The position numbers and the translations under genes are program-made. DNA of 64,000 bases, taken from Arcobacter porcinus. GTDB taxonomy: Bacteria > Campylobacterota > Campylobacteria > Campylobacterales > Arcobacteraceae. Positions 38,506-46,282 of this stretch are shown piece by piece. The stretch covers positions 992,001 to 1,056,000 of the forward strand of contig NZ_CP036246.2 in NCBI RefSeq assembly GCF_004299785.2. The letters are read 5' to 3'. A model generated the notes under the pieces. That model was not told the origin of the DNA, did not search any database, and saw only the letters and a list, made by a program, of their open reading frames with translations. How positions within the stretch are numbered: the first letter of the stretch is position 1; every line of letters begins with the position of its first letter.

Positions 38506-39045
38506 TTATTTTGATAACTCTTCTATATAAGTTTTATACTCTTTTGCACTATTTTGAAGTTGTTCATCTGTTATGATAAATGTTTCATAAACAATAAATG
38601 GTTTTCTATAATCCATTTTTACATAGTTTGCTATTGCTTCGTGTGTATTTAAAAACTCCTCTACTGTAAACTTATTTGAACCATTTTGATTATATTGTTT
38701 TAATCCACTTCCTGCTGTTGTTGCAACTGCAAAAATTTTATTTTCTAATTTATATTCTTCTCCAAAAGCAAAATTATATGATAAAACTACATCAAACCAC
38801 TCTTTTAGAAGAGATGGAGAACTCAACCAATACATAGGAAATTGAAAAATTACAATATCATTTTCTAAAAGAAATTTTTGCTCTTTTTCTACATCAATTC
38901 TAAAATCAGGATATTTTTCATAAAGATTATTTATAGTTACATTTGCTTCACTCTTTACAGTATCTATTAAAGCTCTATTTACTCTTGATTCACTACCTAG
39001 TTTTGGATGAACTACATTAATTAATACTTTTTTATTTTCTTTCAT
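38506..39045 (-). CDS. NAD(P)H-dependent flavin oxidoreductase (KefF/MdaB-like)
   Basis: A 179 aa flavodoxin-like quinone or nitro-reductase: KKVLINVVHPKLGSESRVNRAL (FMN phosphate loop), DIVIFQFPMYWLSSPSLLKEWFDVVL (flavin-binding and dimer segment) and VATTAGSG. Such enzymes perform two-electron reduction of quinones under oxidative or electrophile stress. It is divergent from an HxlR regulator with a palindromic site between both -35 boxes, so control by that regulator is likely. Confidence 0.88.
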   Translation of the reverse strand: MKENKKVLINVVHPKLGSESRVNRALIDTVKSEANVTINNLYEKYPDFRIDVEKEQKFLLENDIVIFQFPMYWLSSPSLLKEWFDVVLSYNFAFGEEYKLENKIFAVATTAGSGLKQYNQNGSNKFTVEEFLNTHEAIANYVKMDYRKPFIVYETFIITDEQLQNSAKEYKTYIEELSK

Positions 39046-39074
39046 TTTTCGTCCTTTATTTTTTTATATTTGTA

Positions 39075-39103
39075 ATATTATTCAAATTTGACATATTTAT
39101 CAA
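39075..39103 (-). promoter_or_regulatory. Promoter of the flavin reductase gene
   Basis: On the minus strand -35 TTGATA (39103-39098) and -10 TAATAT (39080-39075) with 17-bp spacing, about 30 bp before the start codon. The -35 abuts the inverted repeat 39105-39124. Confidence 0.6.
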
Positions 39104-39104
39104 G

Positions 39105-39124
39105 TATAGACTTTTTTGTCTATA
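39105..39124. promoter_or_regulatory. Palindromic operator between divergent promoters (likely HxlR-type site)
   Basis: TATAGAC (39105-39111) and GTCTATA (39118-39124) are perfect 7-bp arms with a 6-base T spacer. The site fills the space between the minus-strand -35 (39098-39103) and the plus-strand -35 (39125-39130), so one bound dimer would touch both promoters. Confidence 0.65.
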
Positions 39125-39153
39125 TTGGAAAAAATTCTATTTTTTGATATACT
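39125..39153 (+). promoter_or_regulatory. Promoter of the HxlR regulator gene
   Basis: -35 TTGGAA (39125-39130) and -10 TATACT (39148-39153), spacing 17 bp, 23 bp before the ATG. AAAGGA serves as the ribosome binding site. Confidence 0.6.
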
Positions 39154-39176
39154 AAAAATATTTTTAAAGGATAATA

Positions 39177-39518
39177 ATGATTGAATTAAATGGCAAAAAA
39201 TATATTTGTCCAAGCCAGATTCCAATTCATATAGTTGATGATAAATGGAAATTTTTAATAATATGGTATTTGGCTTCGAAACCCTTAAGAGTAAGTGAAT
39301 TATCTCAAAAGATAAATGATATTTCTCAAAGAACATTAAGTAGGAAATTAAAAGATTTAGAAGAAGCTTCTTTGGTAAAAAGAGAAGTATTTGCAGAAGT
39401 ACCTCCAAAAGTTGAATACTCTTTAACAAATCATGGAGTAAAATTACTTGAAATTTTTAATATTTTAAGTACTTGGGGAGAACAATATGCTAAAGATATG
39501 GGAGCGAAATTATTTTAA
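39177..39518 (+). CDS. HxlR family transcriptional regulator
   Basis: A 113 aa winged-helix regulator. It has a conserved Cys near the N-terminus (ICPSQIP, Cys11), the HxlR core DDKWKFLIIWYLASKPLRVSEL, SQRTLSRKLKDLEEASLVKRE (recognition helix and wing) and PPKVEYSLTNHG. Members often sense electrophiles or oxidants through that Cys and control divergent reductase genes, which fits the gene opposite. The 3' end overlaps the convergent photolyase gene by 9 bp. Confidence 0.92.
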   Translation: MIELNGKKYICPSQIPIHIVDDKWKFLIIWYLASKPLRVSELSQKINDISQRTLSRKLKDLEEASLVKREVFAEVPPKVEYSLTNHGVKLLEIFNILSTWGEQYAKDMGAKLF

Positions 39519-39533
39519 TGTTTTCGCTCTTTT
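39502..39533. terminator. Terminator hairpin at the HxlR/photolyase convergence
   Basis: GAGCGAAA (39502-39509) and TTTCGCTC (39522-39529), an 8-bp stem with a 12-base loop, followed by TTTT on the plus strand. It overlaps both 3' ends. Confidence 0.55.
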
Positions 39534-40859
39534 AAACTCTAAAAGAACTCTATTTCTTGAATAGTTAATTCCTACAATTTGCCTTGGATAATTCAAAAAA
39601 ATATCTTCTTGAACACCATTTTCTATATGTATAGTTTTTGGTGATATCTCTTTTAAATCTTTTAAAACACTTTTTATAAAAATAGCATCTTTATCAAATT
39701 TTTTTGATTGTAAATATGGATTAAAAACTCTAAAATAAGGCACACTATCAACTCCTGTACTAGCAGCCCACTGCCATGAACCAATATTTGAACTTGCTTC
39801 ATAGTCCAAAAGCTTCAAAGCAAAATACTCTTCCTCTTTTCTCCAATCTATTAATAAATTCTTTGTCAAATATGAAGATACAATCATTCTTAATCTATTA
39901 TGCATAAGTCCTGTACTATTAAGATATTTCATAGAAGCATCTATTATTGGAACTCCTGTATCTCCTTTGCACCATTTTATAAAATCATCTTCACTTTTAT
40001 TCCAATTTATTTTCAGATCATTTAAATTTTCAAATTGTGATTTTGGAAAATGGTATAAAATATAGTTGTAAAACTCTCTCCAAAATAGTTCTCTTATATA
40101 AAAATCTATCTCTTTTTTTGGTGCATTTAATCTTTTTATTCTATTAAATAAAGTTCTAGCAGAAATAAGTCCAAATCTTAGATGAACACTTAAATTTGAA
40201 CCAGCATCTAAATAAAAGTAGTCTCTATTCTCTTGATAATTTTGAATTTTTCTTGAAAAAATATCTATTAATTCATCAGCACTTTTATATAAAAAATCTG
40301 GCAAATCCTGTTTTTCAAATCCTAAATCTTTTAAAGTAGGAGTAAAACTATAATCAAAATCTACTTTTTTTAAATTTTTAGGAGTTTCAAACTCTTTTAT
40401 ACTATTTGAAGAGTGTAAAACTTCTAAAGAGTTATAAAAAGCTGTAAAGACTTTATATGGAGTCTTATCAGCTTTTAATACATCATTTGGATAAATCAAA
40501 AAAGAGTCTGTAAACCTTTTTATTGGTAATATTTTTTCACACTCTTCATCTCTTGTTTTTGCATAGTTATCAAAGTCTATTGAAGTTAAAATCTCATCAA
40601 ATCCTTGATTTTTTAAATCAATAAAAACATCTTTTGGATTTGCATAAAATATCGCTAAATCAAGCCCTATTTTTTGTAAATTATCTTTTAATTCCAAAAC
40701 ACTTTGATATATAAAAGAAACTCTTTTATCATCTTTTGAAAGCTTATCTAAAATATTTTTATCGAATATAAATATTGGTAAAACTTTATCTTTTGCATTT
40801 GATAATATAGCATTATCTCTTACTCTTAAATCTCTTCTAAACCATAAAATTTGCTTCAT
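39510..40859 (-). CDS. phrB: Deoxyribodipyrimidine photolyase
   Basis: A 449 aa FAD enzyme repairing UV-induced cyclobutane dimers with blue light. ILWFRRDLRVRDN starts the antenna (photolyase alpha/beta) domain. The FAD-binding C-terminal domain shows LSVHLRFGLISARTLF, ELFWREFYNYILYHFP, GVPIIDASMKYLNSTGLMHNRLRM and ASSNIGSWQWAASTGVDSVPYFRVFNP, all hallmark runs of class I photolyases. It is coupled with the epimerase gene upstream by a 4-bp overlap. Confidence 0.95.
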   Translation of the reverse strand: MKQILWFRRDLRVRDNAILSNAKDKVLPIFIFDKNILDKLSKDDKRVSFIYQSVLELKDNLQKIGLDLAIFYANPKDVFIDLKNQGFDEILTSIDFDNYAKTRDEECEKILPIKRFTDSFLIYPNDVLKADKTPYKVFTAFYNSLEVLHSSNSIKEFETPKNLKKVDFDYSFTPTLKDLGFEKQDLPDFLYKSADELIDIFSRKIQNYQENRDYFYLDAGSNLSVHLRFGLISARTLFNRIKRLNAPKKEIDFYIRELFWREFYNYILYHFPKSQFENLNDLKINWNKSEDDFIKWCKGDTGVPIIDASMKYLNSTGLMHNRLRMIVSSYLTKNLLIDWRKEEEYFALKLLDYEASSNIGSWQWAASTGVDSVPYFRVFNPYLQSKKFDKDAIFIKSVLKDLKEISPKTIHIENGVQEDIFLNYPRQIVGINYSRNRVLLEFKRAKTLK

Positions 40860-41707
40860 TTTATTAAACTTTTCAAAGTCAATTCTATATTTTTATATTT
40901 AAAATTAAATCCTAAATCAAGAAGTTTTTTTGGAACTGCACTTTGTCCATCACTTAAAACTTTTGCACCTTCACTAAATATTAGTTTTAAAACAAACTCT
41001 GGAATAGAAAAAATTGTTGGTCTATTTAAAACTTCTCCTAAAGCTTTTGTAAATTCATAGTTTGTTGTAGGAGTTGGAGCTGTACAATTAAATACTCCAT
41101 CAAAATTATTCTCTATAACAAACTTATAAACTTCTATCAAATCTTCTATATGAATATATGAAAAGTGCTGTTTTCCACTTCCAATAACTCCACCAAGTCC
41201 TAGTTTAAAAGGTGTTATCATCTTCTTAAATGCTCCACCGTCTTTTCCTAAAACTATTCCAAATCTAAAAATAGCAACTTTTGTATTCTCACTTTTTGCT
41301 TTTTGAGCTTCTTCTTCCCAATCTTGACAAAGCTTTGATAAGAAATCATTTGAAAAAGAGCCATTTTCATCATATTTAGCTTTGTTATCATAAATCCCAA
41401 CAGCAGAAGTTGATATAAATAGTTTTGGCTTTTTTTCAACTCTTTTTATAGAATTTACTAAGCTTTTAGTTGTATTTATTCGGCTTGAAACTAAAAGTTC
41501 TTTATAACTTTTACTCCATCTGTTTATAATATTTGCACCACTTAGATTTATCACAATATCACTTGAATTTATAAGTTCATCTAATTTTAAAGAGTTATTT
41601 AAAATATCTCTTTTTATTTGAATTACATTATAGTTTTGTTTTGAAAAAAACTCCACCAAACTTTGCCCAACAAACCCACTAGCACCAGATATTAAAATTG
41701 TTTTCAT
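40856..41707 (-). CDS. TIGR01777 family NAD(P)-dependent epimerase (YfcH-like)
   Basis: A 283 aa SDR-type protein. ILISGASGFVGQSLVEFF is the GxxGxxG cofactor loop, and VINLSGANIINRWSKSYKELL with SSRINTTKSLVNSI and ISTSAVGIY are the TIGR01777 signatures, with the C-terminal DUF1731-type segment SDGQSAVPKKLLDLGFNFKY. Substrate is unknown; some relatives are linked to cell division or photoprotection. Operon with photolyase and an HhH protein. Confidence 0.9.
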   Translation of the reverse strand: MKTILISGASGFVGQSLVEFFSKQNYNVIQIKRDILNNSLKLDELINSSDIVINLSGANIINRWSKSYKELLVSSRINTTKSLVNSIKRVEKKPKLFISTSAVGIYDNKAKYDENGSFSNDFLSKLCQDWEEEAQKAKSENTKVAIFRFGIVLGKDGGAFKKMITPFKLGLGGVIGSGKQHFSYIHIEDLIEVYKFVIENNFDGVFNCTAPTPTTNYEFTKALGEVLNRPTIFSIPEFVLKLIFSEGAKVLSDGQSAVPKKLLDLGFNFKYKNIELTLKSLIK

Positions 41708-41709
41708 AT

Positions 41710-41946
41710 TTATTGATTCTCTTTTGCAAATAAAATAGCATTAGTAACTGCTTTTTTAGCTTGTGGAGAGTTTTTCCAACAAGAGCTTCCTAAAATATCA
41801 GAAACAATTTCTGTAATCTCTTCTACACTACTATTTGAAAGCTTTTCTAAAGAGTCAACTCCTATTTGTTCAAACCTTTGTATTACAGTTTCACCAACAA
41901 ATTTTACTTTTAAAAGTTCTTCTTTCTCTTTTTCTGAAAATGCCAT
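41710..41946 (-). CDS. Small helix-hairpin-helix protein
   Basis: A 78 aa protein. VGETVIQRFEQIGVDSLEKL is a helix-hairpin-helix type DNA-binding unit like that in RecA-loader or DisA C-termini, followed by ILGSSCWKNSPQAKKAV. The family is annotated as HhH domain or pathogenicity-locus Cdd1-like in other bacteria. It leads the operon into the epimerase and photolyase genes. Confidence 0.75.
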   Translation of the reverse strand: MAFSEKEKEELLKVKFVGETVIQRFEQIGVDSLEKLSNSSVEEITEIVSDILGSSCWKNSPQAKKAVTNAILFAKENQ

Positions 41947-42132
41947 ATTCTATCCTTTAAATAGCTCTTATATTTAATCTTTCTATTGTTATTTTATTAT
42001 TAAATTTTCAAACTCTTGCAACTCTAATTTTAAACACTTTAGCCATTTGTATTTCAAAGATTTTATCAAGTATTTACTAAATAAATCACTTTTATATAAG
42101 TAACTCTTAGTTACAATTTCGGCAAATTTATT

Positions 42133-42263
42133 TTCTCAGGGCAAGGTGAAATTCCTTACTGGTGGTAACTATTTTATAGAAGTCCACGAGCGCCTTATTT
42201 ATAAGGGTCAAGCAGATTTGGTGTAAATCCAAAACCAACAGTTATAGTCTGGATGAAAGAGAA
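42133..42263 (+). promoter_or_regulatory. FMN riboswitch (RFN element)
   Basis: The conserved RFN core is present: CAGGGCAAGGTGAAATTCC at 42137-42155, ACTGGTGGTAA, AAGTCCACGAGCG, GATTTGGTGTAAATCC and AGTCTGGATGAAAGAGAA at the 3' end, with TTCTC/GAGAA closing P1. It senses FMN and controls the following ribB (start 42343). A downstream segment, TTGCCCTGA (42300-42308), is exactly complementary to TCAGGGCAA (42136-42144) and could compete with P1/P2. No strong T-run follows, so control may be at translation. The rest of the 41947-42342 gap is AT-rich with a small inverted repeat (GTAACT/AGTTAC) just upstream. Confidence 0.93.
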
Positions 42264-42342
42264 GATTAAACTTTATTATTTATTAAAAAATTAGGTTTAT
42301 TGCCCTGATTCAATAAGTTTACTTTAAATAAAAGGAAAACTA

Positions 42343-42972
42343 ATGAATCAACAAATGTCAAATTCAGAAAAAAATATAGACAAAGCTATAAAAGCACTTC
42401 AAAATGGAACTGGAATTATCATAACAGATGATAAAAACAGAGAAAATGAAGCTGATATTATATTTCATGCAAATACAATTACAGATTCTCAAATGGCACT
42501 TCTAATAAGAGAGTGTAGTGGAATTGTATGTTTATGTTTAACTCCAAAAAAAGTAAAAGAGTTAAATCTTTCTATGATGGTAAAATCAAATAATTCAAGA
42601 TTTCAAACACCTTTTACAATCTCAATAGAGTCAAAAGAAGGTATAACAACTGGAGTTAGTGCAAAAGATAGAGTAACAACTATAAAATCAGCACTAAAAA
42701 AAGATGGAATAAATCATATAATATCTCCAGGACATATTTTTCCATTGTGTGCAAAAGAAGGTGGTGTTTTAGAAAGAAATGGTCATACTGAAGCTAGTAT
42801 TGATATGATGAAATTAGCAAACTTAGAGCCAAATGCTGTTTTATGTGAAATTACAAATGAAGATGGAACAATGGCAAAAGGAGATCAAATAACTAATTTT
42901 GCAAAAAAATATTCAATGCCAATTATTAGTATAGAAGAGATTATTGAATATAGACTAAATAAAGGAGAGTGA
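42343..42972 (+). CDS. ribB: 3,4-dihydroxy-2-butanone-4-phosphate synthase (stand-alone, riboswitch-controlled)
   Basis: A 209 aa single-domain RibB. TDDKNRENEADI (residues 28-39) and ISPGHIFPL, RNGHTEASIDMM and LCEITNEDGTMAKGDQ are the catalytic and substrate-binding runs. It duplicates the RibB half of RibBA at 13763-14794 and is the copy under FMN control. The ABC ATPase start overlaps its stop by one base, so the ATPase is in the same FMN-regulated transcript. The GTP cyclohydrolase II needed for the other branch is not in the window. Confidence 0.95.
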   Translation: MNQQMSNSEKNIDKAIKALQNGTGIIITDDKNRENEADIIFHANTITDSQMALLIRECSGIVCLCLTPKKVKELNLSMMVKSNNSRFQTPFTISIESKEGITTGVSAKDRVTTIKSALKKDGINHIISPGHIFPLCAKEGGVLERNGHTEASIDMMKLANLEPNAVLCEITNEDGTMAKGDQITNFAKKYSMPIISIEEIIEYRLNKGE

Positions 42973-43760
42973 TGAATATAATAGATTTTGAAAATATAAA
43001 TGTTGGATATGATGAAAGAATCGTTTTAAAAAATATCAATTTAAAAATTAAATCGGGTGAACATTGGGCTATTTTAGGAGCAAATGGAAGTGGAAAATCT
43101 ACTTTAATGAAACTAATTCAATCGGAAATTCATCCAAGACAAACGAATGAGTTTAAAAAAGAGATTTTAGGAAAAAGTCATTACTCAATATTTGAACTAA
43201 AAAAAGAGCTAGGAATTATAACAAATGATCTTCACAACTATTTTGCTAAAGAAGCAGGATATATGAGTGGATTTGAAGTTGTTTTAAGTGGGCATTATAG
43301 TTCAATTGGAATATTTACTCATCAAGATTTTACAATAAAGCAGATAGAAAAAGTAAAAGAAGTTATGAGTTTTTTAGAAATATCTGATTTAAAAGATTTA
43401 AGAGTTGCTCAAATGAGCACAGGTCAGCTAAGAAAATGTATAGTTGCAAGAGCACTAATTCATGAACCAAAAGCATTTATTTTAGATGAGCCAACTGTTG
43501 GACTTGATATAAAAGCACAGATAAATTTTGTAAAGATGTTAAAAAAATTAGCAAAAAAATCATCTATAATTCTTGTAACTCATCATCTTGAAGAGATTTT
43601 TGAAGAGATAGAAAATATAGCTTTAGTTTACAATCAAACTATATATAAAAGTGGTAAAAAAAAGGATATTTTGACTAGTGAGAATCTATCTGAAATTTTT
43701 GATACAAAACTAAGTATCAAAGAGAAAAATAGTAGATATTTTGTAGAAGAGATTTTATAA
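42972..43760 (+). CDS. ABC transporter ATP-binding protein (orphan, in the FMN-riboswitch operon)
   Basis: A 262 aa ABC ATPase from the ATG at 42972 (a GTG one codon earlier is possible). Walker A is LGANGSGKST, the signature MSTGQLRKC, Walker B FILDEPTVGLD, and the switch His is in ILVTHHLEE. The sequence type resembles YlmA/ModF-like ATPases (FELKKELGIITNDL). There is no permease or binding protein gene next to it. Sharing the ribB transcript suggests a link with flavin or cofactor supply, but this is inference. Confidence 0.88.
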   Translation: MNIIDFENINVGYDERIVLKNINLKIKSGEHWAILGANGSGKSTLMKLIQSEIHPRQTNEFKKEILGKSHYSIFELKKELGIITNDLHNYFAKEAGYMSGFEVVLSGHYSSIGIFTHQDFTIKQIEKVKEVMSFLEISDLKDLRVAQMSTGQLRKCIVARALIHEPKAFILDEPTVGLDIKAQINFVKMLKKLAKKSSIILVTHHLEEIFEEIENIALVYNQTIYKSGKKKDILTSENLSEIFDTKLSIKEKNSRYFVEEIL

Positions 43761-43784
43761 TCTTTTCTACTATCTTATTTTTTT
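43743..43784. terminator. Terminator between the ABC ATPase and mog genes
   Basis: GTAGAAGAGATT (43743-43754) and AATCTTTTCTAC (43759-43770) form a 12-bp stem with one G-U pair and a 4-base loop, followed by TTATTTTTTT on the plus strand. It covers the convergent gene ends. Confidence 0.75.
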
Positions 43785-44302
43785 GGTCTAAATACTTTTA
43801 TAACTTCTTCATCTGTCTCTAAATATGGACCTTCCATAATATCAATACAGTATGGAATTGCTGGGAAAACTGCATCCAAACACTCTTTTATTGATTTTGG
43901 TTTTCCTGGAAGATTTACTATTAAAGAGCTTCCTCTAAGTCCTGCTGTTTGTCTTGATAAAATAGCAGTTGGAACATATTGTAAGCTAACACTTCTCATA
44001 AGTTCTCCAAATCCTGGCATCATTCTATCGCAAACTGCTTCTGTTGCTTCAGGAGTTACATCTCTTAATGCTGGTCCTGTTCCACCTGTTGTTACAACTA
44101 AAGAGCATTTTTCATTGTCAATTAAATTTATTAAAGTATCTTCAATAGTTTTTTTATCATCTCTAATACATCTATAAACAGGCTCCCAAGGAGTTTTTAA
44201 ATAAGAATTTAATGTATCAATAATAGCTTTTCCTGATAAGTCTTCATAAACTCCACTACTTGCTCTATCGCTTGTTGTGATTATTCCAATTTTTGCAATC
44301 AT
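43775..44302 (-). CDS. mog: Molybdopterin adenylyltransferase
   Basis: A 175 aa MogA-type enzyme that adenylates molybdopterin before molybdenum insertion. IGIITTSDRASSGVYEDLSG, SLVVTTGGTGPALRDVTPEA (the TGGTG nucleotide loop) and RGSSLIVNLPGKPKS are family hallmarks. It overlaps bioV by 4 bp and ends the aroB-mscS-mtaB-AAA-bioV-mog run. Complements mobB at 4667 in the same pathway. Confidence 0.94.
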   Translation of the reverse strand: MIAKIGIITTSDRASSGVYEDLSGKAIIDTLNSYLKTPWEPVYRCIRDDKKTIEDTLINLIDNEKCSLVVTTGGTGPALRDVTPEATEAVCDRMMPGFGELMRSVSLQYVPTAILSRQTAGLRGSSLIVNLPGKPKSIKECLDAVFPAIPYCIDIMEGPYLETDEEVIKVFRPKK

Positions 44303-44814
44303 AATATATGTCCTTTATCTTTAAAATAGTAAACAGTAGCAAAATCTTTGAAAAATTCTTTTGCTTCTAAACTATCAATAATTTTGTCATTTTTCCCTAA
44401 AAAAACCTCTATTTTAAGACCTTTTTCTACTAATTCTTCTAAATCTTCTTTGTTCCATTTAAAGTTTATAAGTTCATCTAGCTCTTCATAGTTTCCTTTT
44501 TTATAAAACTTATCAATATTTTTTGAAGAGTTATCTTTGACATTATTCAAAAAAGTTTTAATATATGTTTTTTCATCTTTTTTAAAAAACATAACTTGCA
44601 TTCTTTTAAACTTTTCATCTTTATTTTGAAAAAAAGCAGGAGAAAAGAGTTGTAGTTTATCAACTCTTTTTTTACTATTTTTTACTTCCAAAAAAGCTTT
44701 TATAGCACCATATGAAAATCCACTTACTATAAAATCGCCTTTTTCTATATACTCTTCAAAAAGTTCACTCTCGTTTGAAAAGCAAAATCCACTAAAATAA
44801 TTCTTAGAAATCAT
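44299..44814 (-). CDS. bioV: Pimelyl-ACP methyl ester esterase BioV
   Basis: A 171 aa alpha/beta hydrolase. GFSYG (Ser34 nucleophile), an Asp in FLGKNDKIIDS and the C-terminal KDKGHIL (His169) form the catalytic triad. Short length (about 170 aa against about 255 for BioH) and composition match the Helicobacter-type BioV that frees pimelyl-ACP for biotin synthesis. It overlaps the AAA gene by 11 bp and mog by 4 bp. Other bio genes are not in the window; biotin is needed for the PycB subunit encoded at 10258. Confidence 0.8.
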   Translation of the reverse strand: MISKNYFSGFCFSNESELFEEYIEKGDFIVSGFSYGAIKAFLEVKNSKKRVDKLQLFSPAFFQNKDEKFKRMQVMFFKKDEKTYIKTFLNNVKDNSSKNIDKFYKKGNYEELDELINFKWNKEDLEELVEKGLKIEVFLGKNDKIIDSLEAKEFFKDFATVYYFKDKGHIL

Positions 44815-46282
44815 TTAGAGTTATTACCTCATTTTTAAGCATAAGTTCTTTTAATCTATTAAGTTCTTCTATGTTTTGAGAAAGTGTTGCTCTTAAATCA
44901 TTTTTTATAGAGTTTATAAGCTCATTTTCATCTGTTGCCATTTTATAATCTAAAACCATTTTAGAAGCTAAATCATATGCTCTTTTTATATCAGCTTCAT
45001 TTACAAAAAACTTCTCTTTTTTTATAAGCTCAAGCCCAATAATACCAGCTAAATCAATCTTAATACTCATAACTAACTCACTAAAAGATGGATAAACAGA
45101 ATCTGTTTTATAGATATTTTCATCCAAAAGTGCTATTTTTGTTTTTGAAATAAATGCTTTACAAGTTTGATAAGTTGCTAAAATATCTTTTTGCTCACTA
45201 TCAAGTATTTTTATCTGCTTTTTACCAAATTCTAATTTATTTTTTGCAACTTCAATATCACTATAATCTAGTATTTGTCTATTGTTCTTAATCATATTTA
45301 AAAGTGCTTCATTTACCAAAGTTGATAAAGCCGCTGAGTTAAATCCAGCTGTTTCAGTAACAAGCTTATCAATATTTATCTCATTATTTGTATCTTTTAA
45401 ATATAGCTCTAAAATTTTCTTTCTATCATCTATATTTGGCAAACTTAAATGAACTCTTCTATCAAATCTTCCAGCTCTTAAAAGTGCATCATCCAAAACT
45501 TCTATTTTATTTGTTGCAGCAATTACAATAACTCCACTATCTCCTTCAAATCCATCCATCTGAGTTAAAAGTTCATTTAGTGTTGATTCTCTTTCATCAT
45601 TTGATTTTCCGCTTCTTGCTTTTCCTACTGCATCAATTTCATCTATAAATACAATAGATGGAGCATTTATCTTTGCACTAGCAAAAAGTTCTCTTACTTT
45701 TTTTGCTCCCATTCCTACATAAATATGAACAAAACTTGCTCCACTTTGATAGAAAAACGGAACTTGTGCTTCTCCTGCAACTGCTCTTGCAATCAAAGTT
45801 TTACCAACTCCTGGAGGACCAACTAGCAAAACACCTTTTGGAAGTTTTACACCAAATTTTTGGTATTTTTTTGGATTATTTAAAAAATCAACTATCTCTT
45901 CAAGCTCTTCTTTAATCTCTTTTATTCCTGCAACATCTTTAAAAGTAATATTTGATTTTACAGCTTGAACACCTTGCTCAATAGCAACATTTTGTTCATA
46001 GTTTTTTTTGAGTTCTTTATCAAAATTTGATGGCTCTTCTTTTGTTTTTCCTATTTTAAAATATTCTCTTATCTTATCTTGTTTAGCTCTTAATACAAAA
46101 GATAAAATAAGTAGTACAATCAAAAATACAATTCCAATATAGTATCCAGTTCCTTCAATATTTGAACTACTTTTATAAAGTGTGTAAGTAAATAAAACTA
46201 TTAAAGCAACAGCTGATAAAAGCATTAGCTTAAAGTTTTTATCCATATTTTTATTATCTGAATTTTGCTTCATTTTTAACAT
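44804..46282 (-). CDS. FtsH-like membrane AAA ATPase lacking the protease zinc site
   Basis: A 492 aa protein. Two N-terminal TM helices (about 18-37 and 46-64) flank a very short periplasmic loop. A full AAA module follows: GPPGVGKT (155-162), the pore loop FVHIYVGMGA, FIDEID (212-217), and the second region of homology with DALLRAGRFDRR. Where FtsH has the zinc motif HEAGH, this sequence reads YQTCK (371-375), so H, E and H are all replaced. The M41 fold remains but cannot be an active zinc protease. I recall a similar AAA protein in this position in Campylobacter. Possibly a membrane unfoldase or adaptor. Confidence 0.85.
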   Translation of the reverse strand: MLKMKQNSDNKNMDKNFKLMLLSAVALIVLFTYTLYKSSSNIEGTGYYIGIVFLIVLLILSFVLRAKQDKIREYFKIGKTKEEPSNFDKELKKNYEQNVAIEQGVQAVKSNITFKDVAGIKEIKEELEEIVDFLNNPKKYQKFGVKLPKGVLLVGPPGVGKTLIARAVAGEAQVPFFYQSGASFVHIYVGMGAKKVRELFASAKINAPSIVFIDEIDAVGKARSGKSNDERESTLNELLTQMDGFEGDSGVIVIAATNKIEVLDDALLRAGRFDRRVHLSLPNIDDRKKILELYLKDTNNEINIDKLVTETAGFNSAALSTLVNEALLNMIKNNRQILDYSDIEVAKNKLEFGKKQIKILDSEQKDILATYQTCKAFISKTKIALLDENIYKTDSVYPSFSELVMSIKIDLAGIIGLELIKKEKFFVNEADIKRAYDLASKMVLDYKMATDENELINSIKNDLRATLSQNIEELNRLKELMLKNEVITLNDF

